Origin: Betaproteobacteria bacterium
Lineage (GTDB): Bacteria > Pseudomonadota > Gammaproteobacteria > Burkholderiales > Casimicrobiaceae
Direction: 5' to 3'
DNA: 64,000 nt
NCBI GenBank assembly: GCA_013298765.1
Contig: JAAFJA010000003.1
Location: 62,001 to 126,000 of the forward strand
The translations under genes and the position numbers were made by a program. The notes under the pieces are model-generated. The model did not search any database. It was not told the DNA's origin and saw only the letters and a program-made list of their open reading frames with translations. This document shows, one piece after another, positions 1-9,293 of the stretch. How positions within the stretch are numbered: the first letter of the stretch is position 1; every line of letters begins with the position of its first letter.

Positions 1-156
1 CTCACAGAAATGAAAGGCTGGGAGCGCGCGCTCGCAATCGTTGCGGCACTCATCATGGTGGCGCCGGGGGTGAAGATGCTGCTGATTGGCGCGCTGGTTG
101 CAATGCCAATACTTGTGTCACAGTGGTTCGCCGCGCGTCGGCTCCGCGTTGCTTAG
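1..156 (+). CDS. C-terminal fragment of a membrane permease, probably TRAP transporter large/fused permease
   Basis: The frame is open from the first base of the window and stops at 154-156, giving the last 51 residues of a protein that begins outside. The fragment starts LTEMKGWERALAIVAALIMV, then a short turn (APGVK), a second hydrophobic stretch (MLLIGALVAMPILVSQWF) and a basic tail (AARRLRVA). A hydrophobic hairpin after 'ERALAIVAAL' and before a short Arg-rich cytoplasmic end is how fused TRAP permeases (TAXI-type, DctM-like) typically end. Those proteins use the inward ion gradient to import organic acids delivered by a periplasmic binding protein. The assignment rests on this short tail only, so another multi-pass permease is possible. 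Confidence 0.5.
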   Translation, partial: LTEMKGWERALAIVAALIMVAPGVKMLLIGALVAMPILVSQWFAARRLRVA

Positions 157-203
157 CGGCTTTTTACGGCGGAAGTATTTGCGGGTAAAAACTATTTCGC
201 TTT

Positions 204-290
204 AGTCCCATTCGTATCTGGGCTACGTGGCTGAAAGCTGCTATATCAATATTCACATAAATGTTTTCTAGCCTTTTATTTAATGGCTTG
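204..290 (-). repeat. REPIN-like paired-palindrome element, copy 1 (reverse orientation)
   Basis: Two imperfect AT-core palindromes are present: GTCCCATTCGTATCTGGGC at 205-223 and CTAGCCTTTTATTTAATGGC from about 268. Read on the minus strand the second is the 'left' arm ending in GGCTAGA and the first the 'right' arm. The arms are offset by about 67 bases, as in the other copies. This copy is the most degenerate of the clear ones. It lies between the permease end and the subtilase terminator. Confidence 0.5.
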
Positions 291-420
291 AGCGCATGAT
301 TTTTGCTTTCAATCTGCTGCTCTGCAGGTAGATCACCCACCCGGCGGAGCGCTCCTCGAATCCCCAAGAAGCGGCCAGTCCGCAGCGGTGTGTGCGCTGC
401 ACCGCTAAGCGCGCGCACAT

Positions 421-459
421 AAAAAAGCCCTGCGACGCGTTGCTGCGCAGCAGGGCTTT
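421..459 (-). terminator. Rho-independent terminator of the subtilase gene
   Basis: The stem AAAGCCCTGC (424-433 region) pairs with GCAGGGCTTT (450-459) around a GC-rich loop. On the minus strand the stem is followed by a run of six T. It lies about 80 bases past the stop of the minus-strand subtilase gene. The A run on the other side makes it potentially bidirectional. Confidence 0.8.
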
Positions 460-539
460 GAGATCGCGGCTGTAGCACCGCGCCACCGATTCAAAGCGCT
501 CTTGATCCGATGCGATCAAAAGCGCTACGCGTCGTTTCT

Positions 540-3500
540 CTAAGGCGTGACGGTGAGCGTAATCGGCACCGCAATCGCCGGGCGAGTTGGATCGTTGGAG
601 TCTACGCAGAGGTTCGACGTGTAGGTGCCAGCGACTAATCCGCCAGCGGTGACCAACAACGACGCATCTTGCGTGCGGCCCGGGACGATTGAGCCCGATG
701 CTGGGAAGCGACGGGCCGCCCAAGACGCGCCGCCGCAGGGAACATTGCCGTCGATGCGCATTGATAGGCCAGGGAATGAAGGATTCGCTACCCAATTACC
801 CGTGCCGTTCGTGGCAACAGTGATGGATGCGAAGTTCGCATTACCACTACTTTGATTTGACCCGTACTGCGCGAAGCGGTTCGCAAACGTGCCGCGTGTG
901 TTGACCAGGAGCCAATAGCGTCCTGGCGGCAACGTGACATTCTGTCCGGCTGCTTGCAGGTTCAACGCGATCACGTTAGCGCCGGTCACCGTCACGCCGG
1001 CACCTGCCGGGGTCGTGGTGTACGTCCAGAGCGCTGCCGCTGCATTCGTTTGCGGATTCCCGGCAGGCAGGCCGCTCGCGTCCGGATAAATACTGAACGT
1101 AAGGTTCGTCGCCGCAGTAGAGAGCGCCGCTCCACTCACCACAAAACCTGTCGTGCGAATGTTGGTCAGCGTGGTCGGTTCCGCTACAACAAAATCGTCG
1201 GCAGCGTACTGAGCCTGACTAGCTGCCGTGGCCGGGTCGGTGTAGGTGGTGCTCCGGAAACCTGAGGCGATACCGACATCAGAGTTCGTCACGGCATTGC
1301 GCTCTGCGGTCCCGGTACGATCAAGCGCGAACGTCGTCGTCGCACCACCGGAATTCGAGAGCTTGAATTCTGCCGAGCCCGTACGCGTCGCTGCGACCGT
1401 TGTGGCGATACCCGTTGGTGCCGACATCGCGGGCGGCTGCACGGCAACCATAATCGGCATCGAGAGCGCGGTCGTTGCATCAAAGCTCGACGGCCCCGTC
1501 GGTTCGCGCAGCTCCAGAGATCCGAAGTTCGCAGCAGCGTTGGCAGCAATCGACGAGCTATCGATCGTGATCAAAAGCGTTTGGGTCCCACCTGCGGCAA
1601 TCGTTGCACTCGCGGGCGAAACGGTTCCGGTCAGCCCTTGCAACACGAAGTTCCAAGTCGCAGAGGTGCTCCGGGTATTGCGCACCGTACGTGTAAACGT
1701 GCAGGACTGGAAGCAAGAGCGATTGGCCATCGATGCGATATTCAGCGTCGCAGGATTGCCGCCGGACGCTGGGTTGGCCGCGTTGAAATTAGTCTGAGTT
1801 TCGTTCAGAACAAGACCCGCGTTTACCGCGCGATCCACACGAATACGACCACTCCCGCGCGCAAACGGGTTGGCGGCGGTGATTTCATCTTCAAGAAGCA
1901 CGGCGGTCGTAGAGCTCATCGCAAGCGCCGAGGCCACTTCCATTGCAGTCCAGGATGGGCGAACCTGGCGAACAAGCGCCGCCGCGCCCGCCTGATGAGG
2001 CGAAGCCATCGAGGTGCCGCTGTAGAGTTCGACCACATTCGGCGAGCCCGTCACTGCCGCAGTGGGGGACACTGCGGCAAGAATGTTGACGCCAGGTGCC
2101 GTCACGTTAGGTTTGAGCAGGTTGTACGTGCCAGCCGGGCCACGCGAGCTGAATGAGCCCAGCGCATCGGCAACGTTGGGTGTACTGACTGGCGGGAAAA
2201 CGATCGTTGCCGTGGCAGTCGTGGAGTTGGTTTGACCGAAGTTGCGAAGCGCGTCGCCTTGGGCTTGTGTGACCGAGAACACGGGAATCGTGGTTCCCGG
2301 TACGCTCGGCAGGATCACGCCGGCCTGATTATTAGCCAAAACCATGGCGACCGCGCCTGCCGCAGAGGCATTGTTTGCCTTAATCGCAAAGCTACACGTG
2401 CCGCGACGAATAACCGCAATTGCGCCAGCGAAAGTGTTCGCGGGATACGCCGCGCAGCCATCGCTAGCAGTGTCGATCCCGGCGCTGATTCGAATGGGTG
2501 TCGTTCCTGGAATTGTTGTGCTGAAAGCGACTCCGCCTGTGCCAGCAGAAATCAAAATCGGGGCGAGATTCGCCGGTACCGGTGCAGGGCCGGTAACACT
2601 CATCGAAAGCGAAAAGCCCGCACGCCCCGTCTGCGATGCAGCGGTCGAGCTCACCCAAGGCTCGTGATGCCCCATCGTGTTCGGCAACGGTCCAGCGTTA
2701 CCAGCAGAGGCTGCGACAAAAATGCCGGCGTCGACAGCACCCAAAAACGCAAGTGATGTCCCCTCAAGCCACGGATCTACGCCGCCACCGATTGAGTAGT
2801 TGATTGCGTCGACGATGCCGTCCGCGACCGTTTGGTTAATCGCGGCCGTGGTCGACACGTTCGGACACAAACCGCGACCGGTTGAAATCTCCGTATAGCA
2901 AACGTCATAGGCGATGATGTTGGCGCGCGGTGCGACGCCAGAGATACGCAGTGTGTTGCTCTGATACGCCGCATCCCGCGTATTTCCGCCCGCTGTCGAG
3001 GCAGTATGCGTGCCGTGGCCGTTGGTGTCGCCAAAGCCCGGCTCTTCGCGACTATTCGCTGCTGTGCATTGAGCCACACCGCTGAAGTTACAAACGAAGT
3101 CGTAGCCGCCGATCAATTTATCGTTGCAACGACCCGCGTCAACCTGGCCGCTCGCGCAGGTACCAAGGTAAGTTCCCGCTCCAAGCGGGTTAACATGAAT
3201 ATGGCCGTCCACTGGACCAGTGGCCGCGAACGAGGGGCTCTCAAAATTGATCCCGGAATCGATGATGCCAAGTACCATGCCTTCGCCGCGATACTGGCTG
3301 GTAGCTCCAGGATTTGTACCGGTCCAGACGGGCGGTGCGCCAATCAGCGCAGGGCCGAGATCAGTGTCTTGTTCGTATTCGCGATAGGCCTCAACGAAAC
3401 GCACACCGGGCATCGCCCCGACTTGTCGCGCCTCATCAGCACTCAGTTCAAGCACGATTGCGTTAATCGCGTGTTGCATCCGGTGGCTCGCTACTACCGC

Positions 3501-3932
3501 GCGACCGAACTTGCTCGACAACTGCGCCTCAGTGCTCACCTGTTTATTGAGAATGTAGGCGGCGTAGGATTTCGCTTGTGCGCTCGCTACATCTAAGCGT
3601 CCGGCTCGCGGGGCTGTTGTTCTACGCGGAATGGCTTCGAGACCCGCGACGCCACCCCTGTAGCTCGCGACCGGCGCATCCGAAAGAATAACGATATAGC
3701 TAGTTTGCGCAGCTTGCGCGTCGACGCCCGCTTTCTGCGCGAGGGCGGCAGGTGTTCGCTTGAATCGCTCATCACGCGCGCTCGACTTCTGTGCGTCGCT
3801 GAAAACTGCTGGCTCATCGGTAGCAGGCAAACCGCCTTGCCACACCGCCACAGACAGCGGTGATGTTGACGCCGCGCTCATCGCGCAGGCTAGCGCGAAA
3901 AAGCGCTTCGCCCATTGTTTCGTTCCTGCCAT
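540..3932 (-). CDS. Secreted subtilisin-like (S8) serine protease with I9 propeptide and PA domain
   Basis: This is a secreted endopeptidase of the subtilase family, 1130 residues. Residues 1-30 are a signal peptide (basic start, then FFALACAMSAASTSPLSVAV). Residues 77-185 look like an inhibitor I9 propeptide (TSYIVILSDAPVASY). The catalytic triad is visible as Asp225 in LGIIDSG, His306 in NGHGTHTAS and Ser641 in YSGTSMASPH, with the oxyanion Asn412 in ASAGNAGP. A PA domain is inserted before the Ser at about 455-580 (AIAVIRRGTCSFAIKANNA). The remaining 450 residues are Ser/Thr/Ala-rich beta-type sequence, probably fibronectin-like or adhesion domains. Start: the ATG at 3932 is preceded by a GGGGAT ribosome site. 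It is a single-gene unit with its own terminator. Substrate is unknown; a nutritional exoprotease is likely. Confidence 0.93.
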   Translation of the reverse strand: MAGTKQWAKRFFALACAMSAASTSPLSVAVWQGGLPATDEPAVFSDAQKSSARDERFKRTPAALAQKAGVDAQAAQTSYIVILSDAPVASYRGGVAGLEAIPRRTTAPRAGRLDVASAQAKSYAAYILNKQVSTEAQLSSKFGRAVVASHRMQHAINAIVLELSADEARQVGAMPGVRFVEAYREYEQDTDLGPALIGAPPVWTGTNPGATSQYRGEGMVLGIIDSGINFESPSFAATGPVDGHIHVNPLGAGTYLGTCASGQVDAGRCNDKLIGGYDFVCNFSGVAQCTAANSREEPGFGDTNGHGTHTASTAGGNTRDAAYQSNTLRISGVAPRANIIAYDVCYTEISTGRGLCPNVSTTAAINQTVADGIVDAINYSIGGGVDPWLEGTSLAFLGAVDAGIFVAASAGNAGPLPNTMGHHEPWVSSTAASQTGRAGFSLSMSVTGPAPVPANLAPILISAGTGGVAFSTTIPGTTPIRISAGIDTASDGCAAYPANTFAGAIAVIRRGTCSFAIKANNASAAGAVAMVLANNQAGVILPSVPGTTIPVFSVTQAQGDALRNFGQTNSTTATATIVFPPVSTPNVADALGSFSSRGPAGTYNLLKPNVTAPGVNILAAVSPTAAVTGSPNVVELYSGTSMASPHQAGAAALVRQVRPSWTAMEVASALAMSSTTAVLLEDEITAANPFARGSGRIRVDRAVNAGLVLNETQTNFNAANPASGGNPATLNIASMANRSCFQSCTFTRTVRNTRSTSATWNFVLQGLTGTVSPASATIAAGGTQTLLITIDSSSIAANAAANFGSLELREPTGPSSFDATTALSMPIMVAVQPPAMSAPTGIATTVAATRTGSAEFKLSNSGGATTTFALDRTGTAERNAVTNSDVGIASGFRSTTYTDPATAASQAQYAADDFVVAEPTTLTNIRTTGFVVSGAALSTAATNLTFSIYPDASGLPAGNPQTNAAAALWTYTTTPAGAGVTVTGANVIALNLQAAGQNVTLPPGRYWLLVNTRGTFANRFAQYGSNQSSGNANFASITVATNGTGNWVANPSFPGLSMRIDGNVPCGGASWAARRFPASGSIVPGRTQDASLLVTAGGLVAGTYTSNLCVDSNDPTRPAIAVPITLTVTP

Positions 3933-4429
3933 GTAAATCCCCGGTACCGTTCGAACATTAGATTGAGTTAGCGATCGTGGCTCGCGCTGCCCTCGTGGCG
4001 ACTAGTGCGTGAGCTCGGCATAAATGCCACCGTAGCAGCTCGAACTTGCAAGCGCTGCCCGGATTTAAAGCGGAAGTGTACGCGCTGATTGCTCGTTTGC
4101 GACTACGGGATTTTGCGTAGCGAACCCGCTCTGCGATGGTGTGTAAACACTGACAAACAAAAGTATCGTTTCTCCGTAATGTAAAACCCTAATTTAGTGG
4201 GCGGTGCCCTACCCGCCATCTCTTTTACTGGTTCACCCTAGCCACAAATTTGGGAACTCCGCATTTCCGTTTTTCAACGAACCCAGCATAATCTGGGTTG
4301 AAGCGAAACGGCGCAGCTCGATCAACCTGCGCGCCTCTTTCGTGATTACATCAATGGCGAGGTCTGGCACCTCGCCCATACAGGCCTCACTCGCCAAATA
4401 ACAGAGCCAATAGTTAACCGGGGTAATCA
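3933..4429. other. Intergenic region, divergent promoters of subtilase and LRR protein
   Basis: This is about 500 bases between two divergently transcribed genes for exported proteins, so it must hold both promoters. I see no convincing gene. Two short AT-core palindromes (CCCTAATTTAGTGGGC at 4187-4202, and CTAGCCACAAATTTGGGA at 4238-4255) resemble the arms of the REPIN-like family but are only about 53 bases apart, so this may be a deleted copy. Confidence 0.4.
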
Positions 4430-6652
4430 ATGTCACGTCACGAACATTTGTTCTCGCCGAACGCCGCAGCAGAGCGCGCTTCGGTTCTCGCCGCATTTGT
4501 CGCTCGGAGCGGGCGCGGCCTTGCAGCGATTGCGGCCCTGCTCGGTGTCGTTGCGGCGACACCTGCGACGGCGCAGATTTCAACTGCTGAGCGAGCTGTG
4601 TTGGTGTCGCTCTACAACGGAACGAACGGTGCGAGTTGGACCAATACGACGGCGCCAAATGCTCCGTGGACCGTGGCGGCGGCGGCTGGCGGCGAGTGCG
4701 CGTGGTTCGGTGTAGTGTGCGCACCGAGTGGTTCGAGCAATACCGTTGTCGAAATCAACCTTCCTTCCAACAATTTAGTAGGCACGTTGCCAGCTTCGCT
4801 CAATACGCTTAGCAACCTGCGCGCCCTGCGTTTTCAGTCGAACAGCCTTTCAGGTGCGTTGCCGTCGCTCGCGGGACTGAGCAGTTTGAGTTACGTTGAC
4901 GTCCGAAGCAATCAGCTCACGGGCAATCTGCCCGCGCTCACTGGTCTTTCCGCACTCGAAGCATTCTCGTTTAGCAATAATCAGATCGCTGGGTCGATCC
5001 CATCGCTCTCTGGTTTGTCCGCGCTCAAAGTGTTTCAGGGCAGCAGCAACCAGCTCACCGGCAATATTCCATCGTTGACCGGTCTTTCCGCGCTTGAGTG
5101 GTTTCATGTGGATGGCAATCAGCTCAATGGTGCTGTGCCATCGCTTTCTGGGCTCACTGCACTGCAGTCGTTCTATGTCAGTAGCAACAGCCTGACAGGT
5201 TCGTTGCCGTCGCTTTCTGGGCTCACTGCGCTGCGGTTCTTCCGTGCAGACGCCAACCAGTTGACTGGCTCGCTGCCATCGCTCGCGGGACTCAATGCGC
5301 TCCAGGTATTTTTCGTAAGTAACAACCAGATATCGGGCGCGGTTGCCGCAGTACCGGCACCGACTAACGTGCTCGCGGCAGGACTCTCTGCGCTGTGTCC
5401 TAACCAGATCACTGTCGCTGCTGACGCTGCTTGGGACGCTGCCACCGGAAGCTCACCATGGAGCACGGGTTGCGTCGCGCCTCGCACTGCGCAAACGCTC
5501 GCGTTTGGCGCCGCGCCTCTCCTCTTAGTGGGCGGCACCGCAACCGTGACGGCTACCGGTTCGCCAACACCCGGATCTGTTGCGGCGATTGTCTATACCT
5601 CGCTCACGCCTCTCATCTGCTCGGTGAATTCTTCAACGGGCTTGGTGACTGCGCTGGTCGGCGGCACCGTTGGAAGCGTATGTACGATCGCCGCGGACAA
5701 AGCGGGTGATACAAGTTTCAACCCTGCTCCGCAAGTAACACAGAGCATTACTTTGGTTGTGCCGGTTAACGGCGTTTGCGGCTCAGCAAACGGCGTTGCG
5801 TCGTTTGTCGCGCCAAGCGCAAACCTTTGCGCGAGCGGGACGGCATCTGCAGTGGCCAGCACGGTATCGCAGTTCAGCTGGAGCTGTGCGGGTCTCAACA
5901 CCGGTACGACCGCGTCGTGTACTGCGCCGCGTCAATACAATGTCACCGCCAGTGCGGGGGCTAACGGAACGCTGATTTGTGCAACGCCAACCATCGGCAG
6001 CAACACGTCAACCTGTACGGCGACGCCAAGCGCGGGCTACCGGACGCTAATCATCAGCGGTTGCGGCGGCACCGCTACGGCAGCGGGCGTGAACACCTAC
6101 ACGACGGCAGCGATCACCGCCGATTGCACAGTGGCTGCGAGCTTCGAGCAGGTGGTTGTCGGTGCTTGCGGCAGCGCGAACGGCGTCGCCACCGTACTGG
6201 CACCAAGCGCAAACCTGTGCGCAGCAGGAACGGCAAGTGCAGTCACCTCAGGCGCGAGCAGCTTCACTTGGAGCTGTGCGGGTGCGGGCGGAGGCTCCAC
6301 GGCGAGTTGCGCCGCCCCGAGAAACTACACGGTCACTGCGTCGTTCGCAGGTTTGATCGGAAACGGATCGATTACTCCGACTGGGCCACAATCGGTTGCT
6401 GCAGGCTCAACTATTAGCTTTACGATTGCCGTGGGCCCTGGCCAAATTCTGCGCTCCGTAGGCGGAACTTGCGGCGGAACCTTAACCGGTACGACGTACG
6501 TAACCTCAGCCATCACGGGCGACTGTACGGTTCTGGTTGCGTTCGATGCCGCGCCGATTCCAACGATGAGCCCGGCACTTCTTGCGATGCTTGGCCTCCT
6601 GTTGGCCTCTGTTGTCGGAGTGTTTGGCCGTCGCCGGTTGAACGGGAAGTAA
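4430..6652 (+). CDS. Leucine-rich-repeat surface protein with IPTL-CTERM sorting tail
   Basis: This is an exported 740-residue protein. Residues 1-49 form a long signal region ending ATPATAQ. Residues 50-100 resemble the cap of plant-type LRR proteins (ALVSLYNGTNGASW ... CAWFGVVC). Residues 105-305 hold about eight LRRs of 23 residues with the pattern SLSGLTALxxFxVSSNSLTG. Residues 350-445 form an Ig-like segment. Two paralogous Cys-containing modules follow (VCGSANGVASFVAPSANLC at about 450 and ACGSANGVATVLAPSANLC at about 575). The C-terminus is IPTMSPALLAMLGLLLASVV followed by GVFGRRRLNGK: the IPTL motif, one membrane helix and an Arg cluster of an IPTL-CTERM signal processed by an exosortase-type system. 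Role is probably protein or surface binding; no enzyme motif is visible. Confidence 0.85.
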   Translation: MSRHEHLFSPNAAAERASVLAAFVARSGRGLAAIAALLGVVAATPATAQISTAERAVLVSLYNGTNGASWTNTTAPNAPWTVAAAAGGECAWFGVVCAPSGSSNTVVEINLPSNNLVGTLPASLNTLSNLRALRFQSNSLSGALPSLAGLSSLSYVDVRSNQLTGNLPALTGLSALEAFSFSNNQIAGSIPSLSGLSALKVFQGSSNQLTGNIPSLTGLSALEWFHVDGNQLNGAVPSLSGLTALQSFYVSSNSLTGSLPSLSGLTALRFFRADANQLTGSLPSLAGLNALQVFFVSNNQISGAVAAVPAPTNVLAAGLSALCPNQITVAADAAWDAATGSSPWSTGCVAPRTAQTLAFGAAPLLLVGGTATVTATGSPTPGSVAAIVYTSLTPLICSVNSSTGLVTALVGGTVGSVCTIAADKAGDTSFNPAPQVTQSITLVVPVNGVCGSANGVASFVAPSANLCASGTASAVASTVSQFSWSCAGLNTGTTASCTAPRQYNVTASAGANGTLICATPTIGSNTSTCTATPSAGYRTLIISGCGGTATAAGVNTYTTAAITADCTVAASFEQVVVGACGSANGVATVLAPSANLCAAGTASAVTSGASSFTWSCAGAGGGSTASCAAPRNYTVTASFAGLIGNGSITPTGPQSVAAGSTISFTIAVGPGQILRSVGGTCGGTLTGTTYVTSAITGDCTVLVAFDAAPIPTMSPALLAMLGLLLASVVGVFGRRRLNGK

Positions 6653-6663
6653 GCTCGTAGTAC

Positions 6664-6766
6664 AACAGCCGATGCTCGCGGACACCTACGCATCGGCTGT
6701 TTAGCGACAGCAAAGCTCAACCATCCGCACTTATCAACGCCCGATTCACTCGGGCGTTTTTTATTT
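6664..6766 (+). terminator. Double hairpin terminator after the LRR gene
   Basis: The first hairpin is ACAGCCGATG (6665-6674) paired with CATCGGCTGT (6691-6700). The second is a textbook rho-independent terminator: AACGCCCGA (6736-6744), loop TTCAC, TCGGGCGTT (6750-6758), then TTTTATTTT. Confidence 0.85.
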
Positions 6767-7033
6767 TCCTGTGGTTTATTGAGTAGCGATTTAGTAGCGT
6801 GCTATCCCTTTGCTTTTAAGCGGAAGGCGGAGAGTGTCATCGCGCTCGCATCGCTCGCAATTGCGAAAGCTCTACCATTCAAGGCTGTGCAGTGTGCGGC
6901 GCGCGTGTCTTACGAACACGGCGCTCGCTGCGTTATGAAATGCGGGGGTGTTTCGGACGTTGGTGCAACAGGATTCACGAATCCGTGTGTGCCGCGTGTC
7001 GAAACGAGCGTTTGACTAAAGGAACCTCGCGTC
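6767..7033. other. Intergenic region upstream of the alpha/beta hydrolase gene
   Basis: Open frames here have no recognisable features and no ribosome site. The stretch probably carries the promoter of the hydrolase operon. A GGAACC sequence lies about ten bases before the hydrolase ATG. Confidence 0.3.
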
Positions 7034-8785
7034 ATGATTTTGAGTACAAATTCACGCTATCGGCTGTGGAAAATTGCGGCAATCGGCTCGCTAGCGCTGG
7101 CTTTTGACTTACCTGCAATCACTCTGCCGCCCCCGTCTCTGGCGGGCGTGTACCCAGTTGGCTGTACCAATGTCGAAGTCGACCTGAGCAAACTCAGGGC
7201 GGGCGAAACGGTTGCGCAATACGCCGACGGCACACCCGACGGCTCGCGCACGCGCTACGTGAACGACATCTTTGCTGCGCCTTCTAGTGCATTGACGTTT
7301 TCGCTGGCGGTGCCGCCCCGGTCACAAATTGATGTGTTCGAACGTTATGGCGGGCGGGCGGTGCCTTATGCCGCGATCCTTTGTTACCCGACCACCGCTG
7401 AAAACAATCGCGCGAATTACACGCTGCCGGACGGCACAGTGATTCCAAAGATGGAGCGCGCTGGCGATGCGCCGCTCATCCGCGCGAACACCGCAGCAAC
7501 AAATAGCAAATGGCCGCTCATCGTTTTGAGCCATGGTCTTGGTGGCGCGCCCTCTGAGAGCACCTATCTTCAGGTAATTGCGCGCTTCGCAGCCGAGGGC
7601 TATTTGGTCTATGCGCCCTTTCATGCCGACGCGCGCTTCGCTCGCACTAAGGTCGAAGACTTTAGCGACTTTGTGTACGTGTTGAACCAATACGAAGAGA
7701 TCGCCGAGATGCAGGCGATGCGCGCGATCGGGCTGAAACAAGGGCTCGACAATTTGCTTTCGCGTTCGAGCTACGCGAATGCGATCGATCAGGATCAGAT
7801 CGTTGCGTTTGGCGCATCGTTGGGTGGCATGGCGACGATGCTTGTGCAAGGCGCAAAGATGACCGCAAGTTGGGGCGGTAGCGAGCGCGTCATCGTGCGC
7901 GACAACCGCTACAAGGCGCTCGTGGGCTACGTACCGTTCGCGGGCTACAACTTTTTAGCGGCGTTTGGCGATTCGAATCAGGGCGTGAAATCGGTGCGGG
8001 TGCCGTACTTAGCATTGGGCGGCACCGCCGATATCGTGGCGCCGATCAGCCGCAGTTCGCAGATGACGGAAGCGCTTTCCGGCTCGAAGTATTTCGTGAC
8101 CATCGAAGGGATGCCGCACGGATTGCGAGCTGAAGACGCGCCAGAGCTTTTCGGGTGGACGTTTGCTTTTTTCAAGGCGCAGCTTTCACGCAATCAAGCT
8201 GATCGCGATCAGTTTGCCCAAATCGTGAACTTCGCGGGTAACGCTGATGATCGCGTGAAACTCCGCAAGCAGCTCGCCTGGGGGCCGCGTGACGAGCTCG
8301 AAATCGTTGAGTATCAGCTGAGCCCTTCCGGCAAATTCTTTATGACGGGTCGGCCGGACGAGATCGCGCTGCTTGACGGCTTTCCGGCGCTTTTCGCCCG
8401 CACGGGGCAGCGCTACGCGATGCTCAGACTTGACGCGCCTGCTGTTTTGGGGCCACAGGTTTGCCGCTTCTGGGGCGACGACGGTGCCGCGCTCAATACG
8501 CATTTCTTTAGCGCCTTCGAAAGTGATTGCGCGCAGGTGCGTGCGCAGTCGTGGGCACGCGACGAAGGCTATGTGATGCGAACGTTTGGCTTTCTGCCGC
8601 AGGTCGCAATCTTTCCGCCACCGCCGCCTCAGTGCCCGGAGAACACTCTGAAAGTGATTCGCATGTTCAATCAGAGCTTGATCAATCATCGCTATGTGAT
8701 TGAATCACTGGCGTCGCGGATGACGCCTTCGCCGCAATGGCAGAGCGAAGGCGCCGTTTTCTGCGCGGGCGACTACGCAAACTAA
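7034..8785 (+). CDS. Exported alpha/beta hydrolase with C-terminal DUF5648-like module
   Basis: This 583-residue protein has a hydrophobic N-terminus (about 11-30). Residues 160-380 are an alpha/beta hydrolase fold of the dienelactone hydrolase/PAF-acetylhydrolase type: oxyanion loop LSHGLGG (165-171), nucleophile Ser262 in FGASLGG, probable acid Asp333 in GGTADIV and His362 in EGMPHGL. Residues 420-583 are a second module: EIVEYQLSPSGKFFMTGRPD, VCRFWGDDG, THFFSAFESDC, then CPENTLKVIRMFN, NHRYVIES and EGAVFCAG. This series (VEYY..YFIT, CRFYG, SHFY, CPAGT, NHRY, EGVxMCA) is the DUF5648-type module of secreted betaproteobacterial proteins. The same module forms the N-terminal half of the protein at 53462-54667. 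Probable extracytoplasmic esterase; substrate unknown. The next gene follows after 25 bases. Confidence 0.8.
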   Translation: MILSTNSRYRLWKIAAIGSLALAFDLPAITLPPPSLAGVYPVGCTNVEVDLSKLRAGETVAQYADGTPDGSRTRYVNDIFAAPSSALTFSLAVPPRSQIDVFERYGGRAVPYAAILCYPTTAENNRANYTLPDGTVIPKMERAGDAPLIRANTAATNSKWPLIVLSHGLGGAPSESTYLQVIARFAAEGYLVYAPFHADARFARTKVEDFSDFVYVLNQYEEIAEMQAMRAIGLKQGLDNLLSRSSYANAIDQDQIVAFGASLGGMATMLVQGAKMTASWGGSERVIVRDNRYKALVGYVPFAGYNFLAAFGDSNQGVKSVRVPYLALGGTADIVAPISRSSQMTEALSGSKYFVTIEGMPHGLRAEDAPELFGWTFAFFKAQLSRNQADRDQFAQIVNFAGNADDRVKLRKQLAWGPRDELEIVEYQLSPSGKFFMTGRPDEIALLDGFPALFARTGQRYAMLRLDAPAVLGPQVCRFWGDDGAALNTHFFSAFESDCAQVRAQSWARDEGYVMRTFGFLPQVAIFPPPPPQCPENTLKVIRMFNQSLINHRYVIESLASRMTPSPQWQSEGAVFCAGDYAN

Positions 8786-8810
8786 GAAAAGGATTGAGAG
8801 GGGCTGGGCG

Positions 8811-9263
8811 ATGAGAAAAAATGTCTATGCACTCGGGGCGCTATTGGGATATTTAGGCGCTTCCTTGTTGACGGTGTCCATGGCAACGGTGGCGGCACAA
8901 ACCGCCTATCGCTGCGACGTTAACGGCGCGGCTGTTTACTCAGAAAAGCCCTGCGCCGACGGCAAAGCGGTTGCGCCGACGCAAGACACCGACGCCCAAC
9001 GCGCACGCTCTAAAGAAGCTGCAGCACAGGTAAAGGCCGACAACCGCGCAATCGATTCGCGCATCGATAAGCGGGCCAACAACGAAGCTAAGGCGCGCGC
9101 CGCCGAGCGTCGCGCCCTCGCAAAATCAGAGCGAGCGGAAGCGGCTGCGAAAAAGAAGAAAGCCGCACAAGCTAAAGCAACAAAGGCGAAAATGAAGGTT
9201 ACGCCAGTGAAGAAGCCGAAAGGCGCTTCAGCCAAGCCAGCGGCTGGCGCAAAACCGTCGTAA
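8811..9263 (+). CDS. DUF4124-domain exported protein with Lys/Ala-rich tail
   Basis: A 150-residue protein with a signal peptide (residues 1-31, ending TVAAQ) followed by a short DUF4124 domain: AYRCDVNGAAVYSEKPCADG, with its two Cys residues. The rest (55-150) is low-complexity, highly charged and helical, rich in Ala and Lys (AAAKKKKAAQAKATKAKMK). DUF4124 proteins are periplasmic or envelope proteins of unknown function common in beta- and gammaproteobacteria. A GAGAGGGG ribosome site precedes the ATG. It probably shares a transcript with the upstream hydrolase. Confidence 0.75.
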   Translation: MRKNVYALGALLGYLGASLLTVSMATVAAQTAYRCDVNGAAVYSEKPCADGKAVAPTQDTDAQRARSKEAAAQVKADNRAIDSRIDKRANNEAKARAAERRALAKSERAEAAAKKKKAAQAKATKAKMKVTPVKKPKGASAKPAAGAKPS

Positions 9264-9293
9264 TCGTCGCGAATTCAATTAGTTTTTTCGTTC

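Noticed and set aside
1246-1797. Long plus-strand open frames across the subtilase region.
   Set aside because: They are antisense to an unmistakable protease with signal peptide and complete catalytic triad, and show no family features.
4187-4255. Pair of AT-core palindromes upstream of the LRR gene as an eighth REPIN-like copy.
   Set aside because: Arm offset is about 53 rather than 67 bases and the arms are weak, so it is at best a deleted copy.
6779-7015. Small plus-strand ORF before the alpha/beta hydrolase.
   Set aside because: No ribosome site, no recognisable family, and composition like surrounding non-coding sequence.
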